64,000 nt of DNA from Planctomycetota bacterium (GCA_029260795.1 JAJDCO010000105.1:62001-126000); one strand, 5' to 3'; counted from the stretch's first letter, positions 41,142 through 50,908 are shown. Translations and numbers: made by a program. The notes: generated by a model not told the origin, from the letters alone.

Positions 41142-42338
41142 TCAGTTGACCGTAAACGATCGGGCGTTGACCTTGGCTCGGGGTGTCAGCTTGCCTTCTT
41201 CGCACAGGCGATCGAGGACGACGCGGATCTCCCCTTCGGTGACTCCCGTCCACTCGAGTAGGTCGGCCATGCGAATCATCTTGCGACCTTCGGCCTTTTC
41301 GAGGATCACTTCGGCCAGCTCGTCGCGCACCGCGGAGGCGCTCTTCTCGGCATCCTCGACACGAGTTCCGTTGTTCTCGGCAGCCGCGGAGGGCGTCGTT
41401 GGCTCGAGGAGTGACGAGCGGGCCGGCGGCTTCGGCTCCGCAGGAGCGGTCGGCCGCGCTTCGGGAGCCTCGACCAAGGAGGCGGTCGGACGGATGCTCG
41501 GGGGCTTCGGGGGCTCGCGTCTTTCACCGAGCGCGATCTCGAGCGCCAAGCGGCTCGCGGCTCGATAGACCGGCTCGAGCAGCTCGGGCACCCCTTGCGA
41601 GTAGTTCCACTCGGGGGGCTCGCCGAGGCCCTTCAGCGGCGCCATCTGAACCTCGGGACCGGACATGTGGAAGTGAATGGGCTCAATGGCTTCCTCGGAC
41701 TGGACGAACTCCTCGAGCGTGAACCGGCGACGCATGGGAGGCAGCAGCTCGTCAACGGGGAGAGCGACACCTTCACCTTCGGGCAGCGCGTCCTGGGCCG
41801 TGTGCACCCGAACTCCGCGCAGCGCTTGCAGCACTCGCTCCTTGGGGCGACCCCGGAGCTGGAAGAGCAGGAACGGATCTTCGTCGACCTTGTCTCCGAG
41901 TGCGTAATGGAGCGCGGCGATGTGCTGGCAAGGCGAGACCCGATCGGCGCACGAGCAGGTGCCGTCGACCTCTTTCATGCGACGCGGAAAGAGGGAGGTT
42001 TTGCACTCGGCGAACGCGCGATCGATGTCTTCGGGCATCTCGCCGGCGAGGAGTCGAGCGGCGTAGATGGCTTGAGACGCGAGCTGGTCGATGACGCGCT
42101 TCCACTGGCTGCGGGAGAGCTGCCGGAGACGCAAGGACACGTAGTACGAGCGTCCGTTCTTACCTTTGACCTGCGCCGTGACCCGTCCCTGCTCGATCTT
42201 CAGCTTGCCGACGCGACCGGCACCGGCAAAGGCTCGTCCGCGCTGAAGACGGCTCGCCCACTTGCGTCCGCCCAGCTGACCGAGCGTCGACAGCCAGCGT
42301 CGCCCCCACCAGGTCTGACCGAACTTGCGACGCGCCAT
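41142..42338 (-). CDS. SWIM zinc-finger protein, partner of SNF2 helicase
   Basis: A 398-aa protein. The N-terminal 'FGQTWWGRRWLSTLGQL' and 'RGRAFAGAGRVGKLKIEQGRV' are typical of bacterial SWIM proteins. The SWIM motif is 'CSCADRVSPCQHIAALHYAL' (Cys-x-Cys ... Cys-x-His). A Pro/Ala-rich disordered region (about 270-330) leads to a C-terminal winged-helix-like segment ('MADLLEWTGVTEGEIRVVLDRLCEEGKL'). GGAGGAG precedes ATG 42338, only one base after the SNF2 stop codon, so the two are co-translated. SWIM/SNF2 pairs are a known bacterial association of uncertain role, presumably in DNA or RNA remodelling. Confidence 0.9.
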   Translation of the reverse strand: MARRKFGQTWWGRRWLSTLGQLGGRKWASRLQRGRAFAGAGRVGKLKIEQGRVTAQVKGKNGRSYYVSLRLRQLSRSQWKRVIDQLASQAIYAARLLAGEMPEDIDRAFAECKTSLFPRRMKEVDGTCSCADRVSPCQHIAALHYALGDKVDEDPFLLFQLRGRPKERVLQALRGVRVHTAQDALPEGEGVALPVDELLPPMRRRFTLEEFVQSEEAIEPIHFHMSGPEVQMAPLKGLGEPPEWNYSQGVPELLEPVYRAASRLALEIALGERREPPKPPSIRPTASLVEAPEARPTAPAEPKPPARSSLLEPTTPSAAAENNGTRVEDAEKSASAVRDELAEVILEKAEGRKMIRMADLLEWTGVTEGEIRVVLDRLCEEGKLTPRAKVNARSFTVN

Positions 42339-42339
42339 C

Positions 42340-45300
42340 TCAGGTCTCCTCCATCTCTTCGACCGCGGCATCCTTGCTGAGAGAGAACAGCTCGCGGAGC
42401 TCACCATCGTTGAGCTCGGTGATCCAATTCTCCCCGGTGCCGACGACGCTCTCGGCGAGCGCCCTCTTCTGGATCAGCATGTGGTCGATCTTCTCTTCGA
42501 GCGTTCCGAGAGTCACGAGCTTGTGGACTTGCACCAAGCGCTTCTGCCCGATGCGGAACGAGCGGTCGGTCGCCTGGTCTTCGACGGCCGGGTTCCACCA
42601 GCGATCGAAGTGGAACACGTGATTCGCACGCGTGAGGTTGAGACCCGTGCCGCCCGCTTTCAGCGAGAGCAGAAAGATCTGGGGAGCATCGGAATCCTCT
42701 TGGAATCGCAGCACCATCTGATCGCGTTGGAGCGGCGGGACGCCGCCATGGAGGAATGGGACCTCTTGCCCGAAGCGCTTCTCGAGATGCCGGACGAGCA
42801 ATGTGCCCATCTCCCGATACTGTGTGAAGACCAGTGCGTGGTCGCCCTCGGCCACGACCTCGTCGATCATCTCCGACAAGCGAGCCAGCTTGCCCGAGCG
42901 GCCGCGCAGGGGGCTGCCGTCGCCCGCGTAGTGCGCGGGATGGTTGCAGATCTGCTTGAGCCGAGTGATCAGGGCCAGGACGCGGCCCTGGCGCTCGATG
43001 CCCAACGAGCCTTCGATCGAAGCCATCGACTCGTCCAGCACGGTCTGGTAGAGCGTCGCCTGCTCGCGCGTGAAGGAGCAGAAGACGGTCGTCTCTTGCT
43101 TCTCCGGAAGATCGGAGATGACCTTCGGATCGGTCTTCAAGCGACGGAGCAGGAATGGCCCCGTGAGCCGCTGCAGGCGCTTGGCTGCTTGCTGGTCGTG
43201 GTAGCGCTCGATCGGCAGGGCGAACTCGCGCTGAAACTTCTCGATCGGACCCAAGAGCCCGGCGTTCGTGAAGTCGAGAATCGACCACAGCTCGGACAGC
43301 CGGTTCTCGATGGGAGTTCCGGTCAAGGCGAGTCGAGGTCCACCCGGGAATGAGCGGACGGCCTGAGCCTGCTGGCTCGCCGCGTTCTTGATGTTCTGGG
43401 CTTCATCCAAAATGATGATGCCCCACTGGATCTGCCGCAGCACCTTGACGTCGCGTCGAGCCAACGAGTAGGTCGTGAGCGCAATCGTGTGCGGCTTGAG
43501 CTTCTTGAGGAGCGTGGGTGCCGTCTTGACGCGGTCGGAGCCGTGATGCCGGACGACCCGCAGTGACGGCCCGAACTTCGCGATCTCGCGCTCCCAGTTG
43601 CCGACCACCGAGGTCGGGCAGATGAGCAGCGTCGGGCGCCCGTGCTGCGGCGAGGTCTCCTGATTGAGCAGCAGCAGCGCGATGATTTGAATGGTCTTGC
43701 CCAGACCCATGTCGTCGGCCAGGCAGGCCCCGAGACCGAGGCCGGCCATGCCGGCCAGCCAGTGCAGGCCGCGCTCCTGATAGGGTCGGAGCTCGCCCTC
43801 GAACGACTCGGGCACCTCGACCTCGTCGAAGCCTTCGCCCTTGAGGCGAGCCACGACGCGTGCGAATTGGCCTTCGGGAAAGACCTCGATCTTGAGGCCA
43901 CCGGGCGCGAGACCGGACAAGCCGAGCAGCGCGGCCGTGAGCGCCTCGCGGCCGGACAAGAAGCCTTCGGTGGCGCGCTTTCGGAAGAGTGCCGCCATCG
44001 CCTCGACCTCTTTCGGGTCGACCAGCACCCAGCGGTCGTTCCAGAACACGAGTGGGTTTTTCAGCGACGCGACCTCGACGAACTGCTTCTGGCTGATCGG
44101 CTGGTCACCCAGGGCAGCTTCCCACCGGTACGGCACTTGTCCGTCCATGCTGAACTCGGACTCGTCGCCTTCGAGAGGCGCTCCCAGGCGGAGGCGCAGT
44201 CGAAGTCGGCACTGGCCATCGGCCTCGAGCTCGGCCGGCACCAGCACGCTGATTCCGGCTGCTTTCAACAGGGGAGACGCCTCGGAGATGAGCTTCCAAA
44301 CCTGCTTCGAGGAGACGACGACCTCGGTCGGGTGCGCGTCTCGTAGGCTCTTCTCGATCGGAGGGAAGATGCGGCTCGCTCGACCGAGCCCACGCAGCAT
44401 CTCCTCCTGCGGAGATGCGATCACTCGCCCTTCGTGTCTCAGCGTCGTTCCTCGGACACTCCAGACCGTCTCGGCCGGAATCACCATGTCGGGATCGTCG
44501 GCAGCCTGGAAGACGAAGTGGATCCGCCAGGCGTCTTCCTCGTCGCTCTCCGGCATGTCCAAGCGGAGGCCGACTTGATGGGAGGATTCGCCGGCCATGC
44601 GTCCGAGCGCCGGACCGACCCAGGTCTTCATCATGTCGCTGATGCGACGTGCCTCGTCACCCGAAGTGACGGGACCCGCATTCTCCCGCACCAACGCTTC
44701 GAGCCAGCGCAGCTCCCATTCCTTGGCGCGCTCTTGCTGGCGCAGTGCTTCGACCAGAGCTGGCGGCATCGCTTCCCGCACCATGGTCGAGACCGACGCG
44801 TCCAAGAAGGCGCGCAGCAGACCCTCGGCTTCCCAGAGGGTTCGAGCAGGCCGGCCGCGATTCTGACGCTGCTTGACGGCAGCGGCATTCCGGGGAAGTG
44901 AGTAGGCCGCGGGCGGCAAGATCTGTGAGAGCCTGAGGAATCGCAGCGAATCGGCGGTCTCGGTCAGCGAGGCCGCCCACGCCGAGCGCACCTCGTTGCC
45001 GGCGGCGTTGATGCGCACGCGCGGCAGGAACTGGTGGCGAGCAATGAGCTCGAGTGCCAGCTTGATGGCCGAGATCCAGGCACGCACGCTGTCGCCGACC
45101 TCCCGCGAGAAGCTGGCCCGGTCCAGGGAAGGGAGCGCTCGGAACGCCTCCGCGAGCGAGAGCTGCCAACCCTCGATTCGGAAAGGCCGGAGCGGTCGCT
45201 CCGTATCGGGCTCGGGGATCTGCGGCGCCGGCAACGCCAGGATCCGCCGGGTGCGGTCGAGCTGGTCGAGGTCGATCCCGAGCTGGACGCTCCAGCGGCG

Positions 45301-46644
45301 GATTTGCTCCGCGTCGGGCTCGGGTGCTGCCCAAAGGAAGAGAAAGCCGCCATCGAGTCGAGCCGCAGGAATGAAAGTGGCCTGAAGGCGTCCCTGGTCC
45401 AGCTCGGGAGGTGCCGGGGCACTCGAGCGGCGGCGACGTGTCGGGCCAACGGTTCGGCCGCGGCGTTGTTCGGTCCCCCGTTCTCGAGTCGTGGAGCGCG
45501 TGCGCCGCGGGCCAGGACTCGCTCCTCGGCGGCGGCGCTGAGGATTGGGGCTAGCCTCACCCGCTGGCTCCGACGACTGCCGGCTGCTCGAAGGTCGACC
45601 CTCCTCGCGCTGCCCGGATGTTCGACTGCGTCCGTCGTTTCGTCGATTCGGCTCGTCGCCTCCGCGACTTCGGCCACGATCACCGGGAGCGCGATCCGTG
45701 CCGCTTCCCCGCTCTCGATCCTCGCGAGTTCGCTCGTTGCCGCCGCGTCCTCGCTCGCCCCCGCTTCGGGGCCGAGCCCGATCATCGCGCCCGCGCTCGC
45801 TCCCTGCTCCCGCACGAACATCGCTTCTTCGCTGGCCGCCATCGCGTCCGCGCTCGTTGCCGCTGCGTGCGCGCGTGTCGCCGCCGCGTCCGCGCTCGTT
45901 GCCGCTGCGTGCGCGCGTGTCGCCCTCACGTCCGCGCTCGTTGCCGCCGCGTCCACGCGTGTCGCCATCGCGTCCACGCGTGTCGCCATCGCGTCCGCGT
46001 TCATTGCCGCTGCGACCGCGATCTCGGTCATCGCGTCCGCGCTCGTTGTTGCTGCGTGCACGCGTGTCGCCATCGCGACCGCGTTCATTGCCGCTGCGAC
46101 CGCGATCTCGGTCATCGCGTCCGCGCTCGTTGTTGCTGCGTGCACGCGAGTCGCCATCGCGTCCGCGTTCGTTGCCGCTGCGTCCGCGATCTCGGTCGTT
46201 ACCCGTTCGCGAGCGATCTCGGTTGTCGCTCGTGTTGCCGCCGCGTCCGGGATCTCGGTCGTCGCGACGACGCTCGTCGCCACCTCGTCCTTGGCGTTGC
46301 CCACCGCTTCGTGGACCGCGCGAATCCGGAGCCCGACGTCCGTCTCGGCGTGTCTCCGCGGGCTCCTTCGCCTCGCCTCGCCGGTCCGGGCGCTCGTTCT
46401 TCGAGTCCCGTTGGTCGCCCGAGCCGCGAGGCTCGTTGCCGCGAGGCTCGTTGCGAGAGTCGGCCGCGAAGGAGTCGTCCGCAGACGGAGGGCGTGACGG
46501 ACGACGTCGGCGAGGAGGTCCCTGACTCGAGCCGCGCCCAGAAGGGCTGGAACCGGACGGGTTCGACGACTCGGACGACGAAGATCGCTCCGATTCGGGT
46601 CGGGACCGCGGCGAGGAACGTTGCCGCTCGGGACGTTCGCTCAA
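42340..46644 (-). CDS. SNF2/HepA-type helicase with long Arg/Gly/Asp-rich N-terminal tail
   Basis: A 1434-aa protein. Residues 1 to about 410 are low complexity, Arg/Gly/Asp/Ser-rich with tandem 14-residue repeats, and presumably disordered and nucleic-acid binding. From about 420 to 930 is the bacterial SNF2 N-terminal region (seen with SWIM partners). The ATPase core follows: Walker A 'DDMGLGKTIQI' (about residue 978), 'LICPTSVVGNWEREI', motif II 'ILDEAQNIKN' (Asp-Glu-Ala-Gln, about 1080), 'LTGTPIENRLSELWS', then helicase C with 'LVFTQYREMG' and 'ANHVFHFDRWWNPAVEDQATDRSFRIGQ'. It should be an ATP-dependent DNA translocase. The start is TTG 46644 with GGAG upstream; no ATG precedes the repeats. 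Confidence 0.92.
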   Translation of the reverse strand: MSERPERQRSSPRSRPESERSSSSESSNPSGSSPSGRGSSQGPPRRRRPSRPPSADDSFAADSRNEPRGNEPRGSGDQRDSKNERPDRRGEAKEPAETRRDGRRAPDSRGPRSGGQRQGRGGDERRRDDRDPGRGGNTSDNRDRSRTGNDRDRGRSGNERGRDGDSRARSNNERGRDDRDRGRSGNERGRDGDTRARSNNERGRDDRDRGRSGNERGRDGDTRGRDGDTRGRGGNERGREGDTRARSGNERGRGGDTRARSGNERGRDGGQRRSDVRAGAGSERGRDDRARPRSGGERGRGGNERTREDRERGSGTDRAPGDRGRSRGGDEPNRRNDGRSRTSGQREEGRPSSSRQSSEPAGEASPNPQRRRRGASPGPRRTRSTTRERGTEQRRGRTVGPTRRRRSSAPAPPELDQGRLQATFIPAARLDGGFLFLWAAPEPDAEQIRRWSVQLGIDLDQLDRTRRILALPAPQIPEPDTERPLRPFRIEGWQLSLAEAFRALPSLDRASFSREVGDSVRAWISAIKLALELIARHQFLPRVRINAAGNEVRSAWAASLTETADSLRFLRLSQILPPAAYSLPRNAAAVKQRQNRGRPARTLWEAEGLLRAFLDASVSTMVREAMPPALVEALRQQERAKEWELRWLEALVRENAGPVTSGDEARRISDMMKTWVGPALGRMAGESSHQVGLRLDMPESDEEDAWRIHFVFQAADDPDMVIPAETVWSVRGTTLRHEGRVIASPQEEMLRGLGRASRIFPPIEKSLRDAHPTEVVVSSKQVWKLISEASPLLKAAGISVLVPAELEADGQCRLRLRLRLGAPLEGDESEFSMDGQVPYRWEAALGDQPISQKQFVEVASLKNPLVFWNDRWVLVDPKEVEAMAALFRKRATEGFLSGREALTAALLGLSGLAPGGLKIEVFPEGQFARVVARLKGEGFDEVEVPESFEGELRPYQERGLHWLAGMAGLGLGACLADDMGLGKTIQIIALLLLNQETSPQHGRPTLLICPTSVVGNWEREIAKFGPSLRVVRHHGSDRVKTAPTLLKKLKPHTIALTTYSLARRDVKVLRQIQWGIIILDEAQNIKNAASQQAQAVRSFPGGPRLALTGTPIENRLSELWSILDFTNAGLLGPIEKFQREFALPIERYHDQQAAKRLQRLTGPFLLRRLKTDPKVISDLPEKQETTVFCSFTREQATLYQTVLDESMASIEGSLGIERQGRVLALITRLKQICNHPAHYAGDGSPLRGRSGKLARLSEMIDEVVAEGDHALVFTQYREMGTLLVRHLEKRFGQEVPFLHGGVPPLQRDQMVLRFQEDSDAPQIFLLSLKAGGTGLNLTRANHVFHFDRWWNPAVEDQATDRSFRIGQKRLVQVHKLVTLGTLEEKIDHMLIQKRALAESVVGTGENWITELNDGELRELFSLSKDAAVEEMEET
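45856..46203. repeat. 42/84-bp coding tandem repeats in the SNF2 N-terminal tail
   Basis: About eight consecutive 42-bp units encode variants of Asn-Glu-Arg-Gly-Arg-Asp-Gly-Asp-Thr-Arg-Ala-Arg-Ser-Gly/Asn. The 'DGDTRARS' and 'DDRDRGRS' versions alternate, giving an 84-bp higher-order period. Near-identity at the DNA level suggests recent expansion by slippage or recombination, in multiples of three, so copy number can vary without frameshift. Confidence 0.85.
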
Positions 46645-47255
46645 TTCCTACTCCGATTTACCTTGGGGTCGTGCAGCTCGCGAGACGAGTCCTCACGCGG
46701 AGGCCAGAGCGATCGCCCCTTCGACGGTCGCTGGGCTGCCGTTTGCCCGGAATGCCCCTCGGGGGGCCAGGTGATGACACCGCGTGTCTTGGCCGCGCGG
46801 CTCGTTCACCGTCCCAGGACTCTGCCGAAGCTGCTCTCAGGTCTGTCCCACTCACTCATTGTCGGCGCTGTGGACCGGTGCCGGTGGGGGGCGGTTGGAG
46901 TACGATACCGTCTCCTTGCCCTCACGGGCTCTCCCCAGGCCCGACGGCCGAGCTCTCGGGGTGGCGTTGTCACAGAGGCGAGACCGATGGCGGATATCCG
47001 ATCCGCAACCGATCGCTTTCTCCCGTCGCATCCGAGACGCGTTTCGGGGGTCAGGTGAGCTGCGCGAGCTTCACGACCCGATCTCCGAAGTGGCCGCGAA
47101 GCTTGCCGCGGCCGGGCATCCCTGAAGCGCCCTTCCCTCTTACCTCATTTTGCCGGACGATTGCAAGCGTCGAGTGTCGTTCCGGTCGAGGGCACCTCTC
47201 GTTCGGTGTTATCGGCCGAGCCAGCGATCGAGCCGAAGCGCCTTCTCGAATTCGT
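46645..47255. other. 611-base intergenic region without a supported gene
   Basis: This is upstream of the SNF2 gene and downstream of the DUF1028 gene (both minus strand). Open frames on either strand are Arg/Ser/Pro-rich with no ribosome site or domain. I looked for conserved RNase P, tmRNA and SRP RNA sequence cores on both strands and found none. It may hold a structured leader for the helicase, but nothing is demonstrable by eye. Confidence 0.5.
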
Positions 47256-48458
47256 TCAGCGCAGTCTCCAAAGCGCCGGCCGACGAGGTCCCAGAGGGGG
47301 CGACACGCTGTCGAGTGTCGGCAACGGGATGAGCGTCACGTCGCGGCCGACACCATCACCGAGGACGACCTCGAACACATCACGGCCCGTTTCGTTACCC
47401 GCACGGAGCTGCACGTCATAGGTCCCGTCGCCGTTGTCGGTGAATCCGAGGATCGTCGTCGAGCCGGCGCTCTGCTCGGCGTGTCTCACCTCGACGTTGA
47501 GCCCGCCGAATCCCAACGGCCGATCGAGATGGTCCCGCGTCTCGAGGTGGAGCGTCGTCTCGCTCACGCCGTCCGCCGGCAGTGAGGACACGTCGAATCC
47601 TCGCCGAGTCTTCACGTGGTCGGGTCGTCCGAAGAGCTCCAGGCGCCAATCCTCGAAGCGCTTGCGCATCTGCCGGATCGGATCCGGGCGTGAGTCCGCT
47701 TGGAAAGGGAAGTTCAGGTTCAGGTAGTAGTCACCCCGCGCACATCCGCCGCCAGGTCCACATCGGCCATCGCGATCGCCGAGGCGTGTCAGGACGAAGA
47801 AGGCAATATGGGCCGATTTCGCGAACGAATCGGGGGGCGAGCCGCAGTCGTCCGCTCCGGGGAGATCGCAGGAGCATCGCCCATCTCCGCCCATCTCCAT
47901 CGCCATTTCCATCGCCGCCATGACTTTCTCGGCCAGGTCGCCGTCCGTTCCGACCAAGACCTCTTCTGCTTTCAAGACCACGGGTGGCCCCGTGATCACG
48001 TTGCCCTGAATCGCGTAGCTGAGATCGCCGACCTCACCCCGCACGCCGCCGGCCCAGGAACCGGCACTCTCGCCGGTGAACGTTCCGGGCAGGTTCGAGC
48101 CGTCGACGATGCCGTACTGTCGCTGACGATGCTGACCATCGAGCTGCTCGAGTAGCTCGAGGATCATCTCGGGCGGCGTGCCCGCCAAGAGCTCGGCATG
48201 GATGATCTGACGATTCTCGGCACCGATGTCGATGGCCGACTGAGCCGCTGCGCCGCCGATGCCCACGATCACGACCGGAAGCACGTTTTCGAGGTCGATG
48301 GTGTTGAGGCAGGTCGCCGATGCGACGGCGACCTCACGTGTTCGTCGGTTGAAGACGACGATCGACCACGTCGCGCGAGCCTGCTGGGCGAGCAGCGTCG
48401 TGGCGAGCGCGACGAGAATCGGAGTGAGGTACCGAGGGCGAGCAGGGATACGAGTCAT
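47256..48458 (-). CDS. DUF1028-family exported protein
   Basis: A 400-aa protein with a signal peptide (YLTPILVALATTLLAQQARA). A DUF1028 domain (Ntn-hydrolase-like fold, residues about 30-250) follows, beginning 'TWSIVVFNRRTREVAVASATC' and containing 'GNVITGPPVVLKAEEVL'. A two-cysteine loop (CSCDLPGADDCG) and a C-terminal beta-sandwich (about 290-400; 'ADGVSETTLHLETRDHLDRP' with 'GFTDNGDGTYDVQLRAG', an invasin/Ig-like pattern) complete it. The enzymatic role of DUF1028 is not established; in Ntn folds the residue after cleavage acts as nucleophile, here Thr in ATWSIV. It lies about 116 bases downstream of the giant greA gene's end. Confidence 0.85.
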   Translation of the reverse strand: MTRIPARPRYLTPILVALATTLLAQQARATWSIVVFNRRTREVAVASATCLNTIDLENVLPVVIVGIGGAAAQSAIDIGAENRQIIHAELLAGTPPEMILELLEQLDGQHRQRQYGIVDGSNLPGTFTGESAGSWAGGVRGEVGDLSYAIQGNVITGPPVVLKAEEVLVGTDGDLAEKVMAAMEMAMEMGGDGRCSCDLPGADDCGSPPDSFAKSAHIAFFVLTRLGDRDGRCGPGGGCARGDYYLNLNFPFQADSRPDPIRQMRKRFEDWRLELFGRPDHVKTRRGFDVSSLPADGVSETTLHLETRDHLDRPLGFGGLNVEVRHAEQSAGSTTILGFTDNGDGTYDVQLRAGNETGRDVFEVVLGDGVGRDVTLIPLPTLDSVSPPLGPRRPALWRLR

Positions 48459-48574
48459 GGCGACGAGCTTTCGGAGGGCTTCGGAGAAGGGACAAGAGAG
48501 GTCTCGAGAGTCGAGACGTTCCGATGCCCGAATCTAGCCGAAGCTCCGAGAGCTGTCAGTGACTTCGCCGTGTC

Positions 48575-50743
48575 TCAGATGATCCGCTCGATGCTCAAGA
48601 TGGTCACGGTCATGGTCTCACCCGGCAGCTCGAGCTGCACGGTCTCACCGACCGCATGTGAGAGCAGGCCCAGCGCGATGGGCGAGCGATACGAGACCAC
48701 GGTCTTTCCGTCGGCGTCCCAGGGGCCGAGAATCGAGAAGGTGCGATGCTCGCCGCCCTCGACCTCGAGCTCGACCTTCACGCCGGGGGCGACCTTGCCT
48801 TCGGGAAGCTCTTCACCCTCGATCGTTCGGGCTTTCTCGAGCTCGGCCTGGATCTGCGTCGCCTTCTCGGTGAGGAGCTTCTGCTCGTGAATCGCCGACT
48901 CCCACTCGGAGTTCTCGCTCAGGTCACCGAAGGAAGCGGCCTCGCCGATGGCGCGGCTGTTCGCGGGGATCTTATCTTCGATCAAGTTCCGCAGGTCTTC
49001 GCGTCGCTTCTCGATACCGCGCTGGGTCGAGATGATGAAGTCGCCTTCCCAGAAGGGCGTGTCGTCCTTCTTGCCGAAGAGACTCGGATGGTGCTCTCGG
49101 GCGGCGATGAGGAGCGCTTCCGAGATCTCGACGGGGAAGTCGGGTGTCGTCTCGGCAATCTTGATGAGCGAGGAGGATGCTTCTGACGAGGTCACGCTGA
49201 CGAGATTGTTGATGAGCTTGCCGCTCTGGGCCGTGAGAAGCTGGATCAGTCGCTTGACGAGTCGAGGTCGCTCCGGCACGTCGCGGCGCTTCGAGTTGAG
49301 GACGGAGGCCAGTGAGACGAGGCCCTGCAAGATCTCGGAGCCGGTGAGACCGTGCTCACCAAGATGGCCACCGGCCCACAGGTGACCGAGGTAGACGAGG
49401 GGCGCCGGCGAGCGGGAAGGTCGCTTGACGAGCTCGGCGAAGAGGGGGGCGAGACGGTTCGATTGGCTCTCGGCCGCGAGCATGCTGGCGGCTCCTTCGA
49501 GGATGGTCGCAGGGAGGTTGGCGAAGTCCACGACGAGAGTATCGGCCCACTCGTCTGGCATGGCCTTCCGAAGGACCTCGAGCGCGGCGGTCCGACTCTC
49601 GGGGTTCTCCAAGCTATCGAAGAGCTCGATGATCGCCTCGTCGCGGACGGCGGTCTCGACCACGTGGGCCGAGGAAGGCTCTGGAGTACGACCGTGCTCC
49701 TCGATCAGGAGAAGGCCTTCGAGGACGGCGGTCTTCTGTCCTTCGTCCTCGATGTAGCCTTCACACTGCCTTCCGATGATGTCGAGCAGAGGGGCCAGGT
49801 CATCACCCTGAAGGCCGGTCTTGATGTATCGCCGAGTGTACTCGACGGCCTGGGCGAGGTTCTCGGCGCGGAAGAGCGTCTGCTGTGCTTCCTCGGCCAG
49901 AGTAATGGGTCGCTCGCGCAGGTTGAAGATCGGCCGGGTCGCCGAGCCTTCGACGGCCAGGTAAGGGTCCTTGACCGAAGCGGCCTTGGCCTTCTTCCAC
50001 CAGCCCGCCCACTCCTTGATGGGGACGATGGTGCCGTTGAGGGTCTCCTTCACCTGAGGGGCGGTCGCGCGCCCTCGGAAGAGCTGGGCGACCTTGCGGA
50101 GGACCAGGGGATGATTCTCCCGGGCAAACTGCTGGGCGCCCTCGAGATCGCGAATTCGCATGGCGCGCAGGTCGTCGCGAGCGAGGGGCTGGAGCACCTC
50201 CTCGGCGGTCTCGAGCGGGAATTCGGTCTTGGGTCCGCCCTCGAAGGCGACCAGGATCTCTTCCTCGACCTTGTTGAAGGACTCGACCAGGGCGACCGTG
50301 CCGCGGTTGCGGTGGTAGATCACCTCGCCGGGGCAGAACCCCCGCAGGAGCGTCCAATGCTCGAGGGCCTCTCTCAGGCGAGTCTCGCCGCTGAGGCCGG
50401 ATCGTTCGAGATAGTGCGGGTACCAGGGCTCGGTGCCGTAGGCCTTCTCGAGCACGCGGAGTAGCTCAGGTCGAAGGCCGGCATCGTCGTTGCCGAGCTC
50501 GACGAGCACCTTGAGCGCCTCGAACTGGTCCTCGAAGCGATCGCCCTTTTCGAGAGCGGCCGCGAGCACTTTGAGGAGGTCGCATGCTGGGCCTCGTCGG
50601 CCCGCTTCGGTGAGCGCTTCGATCGCCTCCAGATAAGGGGCGAGCTCACCGGGCGACTCCATTCGTTCGAGCCAGATGGATTCGAGCTGATCGGTATCAC
50701 CAGATCGAGCCATCTCCAGCAGCGAATCGGCGGGAGCATTCAC
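48575..50743 (-). CDS. greA: Giant GreA: transcript-cleavage factor with about 560-aa N-terminal extension
   Basis: A 722-aa protein. The C-terminal 160 residues are a complete GreA/GreB. The coiled-coil domain has 'RREDLRNLIEDKIPANSRAIGEA' and the acidic tip 'FGDLSENSEWESA' (about residues 605-618; Asp and Glu needed to coordinate Mg in the RNA polymerase secondary channel), followed by the FKBP-like domain 'TVVSYRSPIALGLLSHAVGE'. GreA rescues backtracked RNA polymerase and is normally about 158 aa. The N-terminal 560 residues are alpha-helical (HEAT/TPR-like) with a short 'GEVIYHRNRGTVALVESF' beta segment. Chlamydial GreA has a comparable long extension (about 715 aa). The start is ATG 50743. 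The extension's function is unknown. Confidence 0.88.
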   Translation of the reverse strand: MNAPADSLLEMARSGDTDQLESIWLERMESPGELAPYLEAIEALTEAGRRGPACDLLKVLAAALEKGDRFEDQFEALKVLVELGNDDAGLRPELLRVLEKAYGTEPWYPHYLERSGLSGETRLREALEHWTLLRGFCPGEVIYHRNRGTVALVESFNKVEEEILVAFEGGPKTEFPLETAEEVLQPLARDDLRAMRIRDLEGAQQFARENHPLVLRKVAQLFRGRATAPQVKETLNGTIVPIKEWAGWWKKAKAASVKDPYLAVEGSATRPIFNLRERPITLAEEAQQTLFRAENLAQAVEYTRRYIKTGLQGDDLAPLLDIIGRQCEGYIEDEGQKTAVLEGLLLIEEHGRTPEPSSAHVVETAVRDEAIIELFDSLENPESRTAALEVLRKAMPDEWADTLVVDFANLPATILEGAASMLAAESQSNRLAPLFAELVKRPSRSPAPLVYLGHLWAGGHLGEHGLTGSEILQGLVSLASVLNSKRRDVPERPRLVKRLIQLLTAQSGKLINNLVSVTSSEASSSLIKIAETTPDFPVEISEALLIAAREHHPSLFGKKDDTPFWEGDFIISTQRGIEKRREDLRNLIEDKIPANSRAIGEAASFGDLSENSEWESAIHEQKLLTEKATQIQAELEKARTIEGEELPEGKVAPGVKVELEVEGGEHRTFSILGPWDADGKTVVSYRSPIALGLLSHAVGETVQLELPGETMTVTILSIERII

Positions 50744-50878
50744 GGGCGTGTCGCGATCCTTCCTGAATGGTCGAGAGGGCAGAGGCTCGCAGGGAGCCCG
50801 GGCACAGCGAGCGCGACATTATGCCAGACGGGATAGGAGGGTGCGAGGGAAAGGGTGGGGAGTCGGGAGGAGTGGGCA

Positions 50879-50908
50879 GCGGGCCGGTAGCCGGGAGGTC
50901 CGGCCCGC
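50879..50908 (-). terminator. GC-rich hairpin after secreted-protein gene
   Basis: GCGGGCCGG (50879-50887) pairs perfectly with CCGGCCCGC (50900-50908), giving a 9-bp stem and 12-base loop. It lies 11 bases beyond the stop of the minus-strand 50920-51903 gene and is a plausible transcription end. There is no T-run. Confidence 0.5.

Noticed and set aside
45034..46497. Plus-strand frame with Ala/Val/Ser repeats (ASALVAAACARVA type)
   Set aside because: It is the antisense reading of the SNF2 Arg/Gly repeats, not an independent repeat protein.
46645..47255. Structured RNA gene (RNase P, tmRNA or SRP RNA)
   Set aside because: None of the conserved cores of these RNAs was found on either strand.
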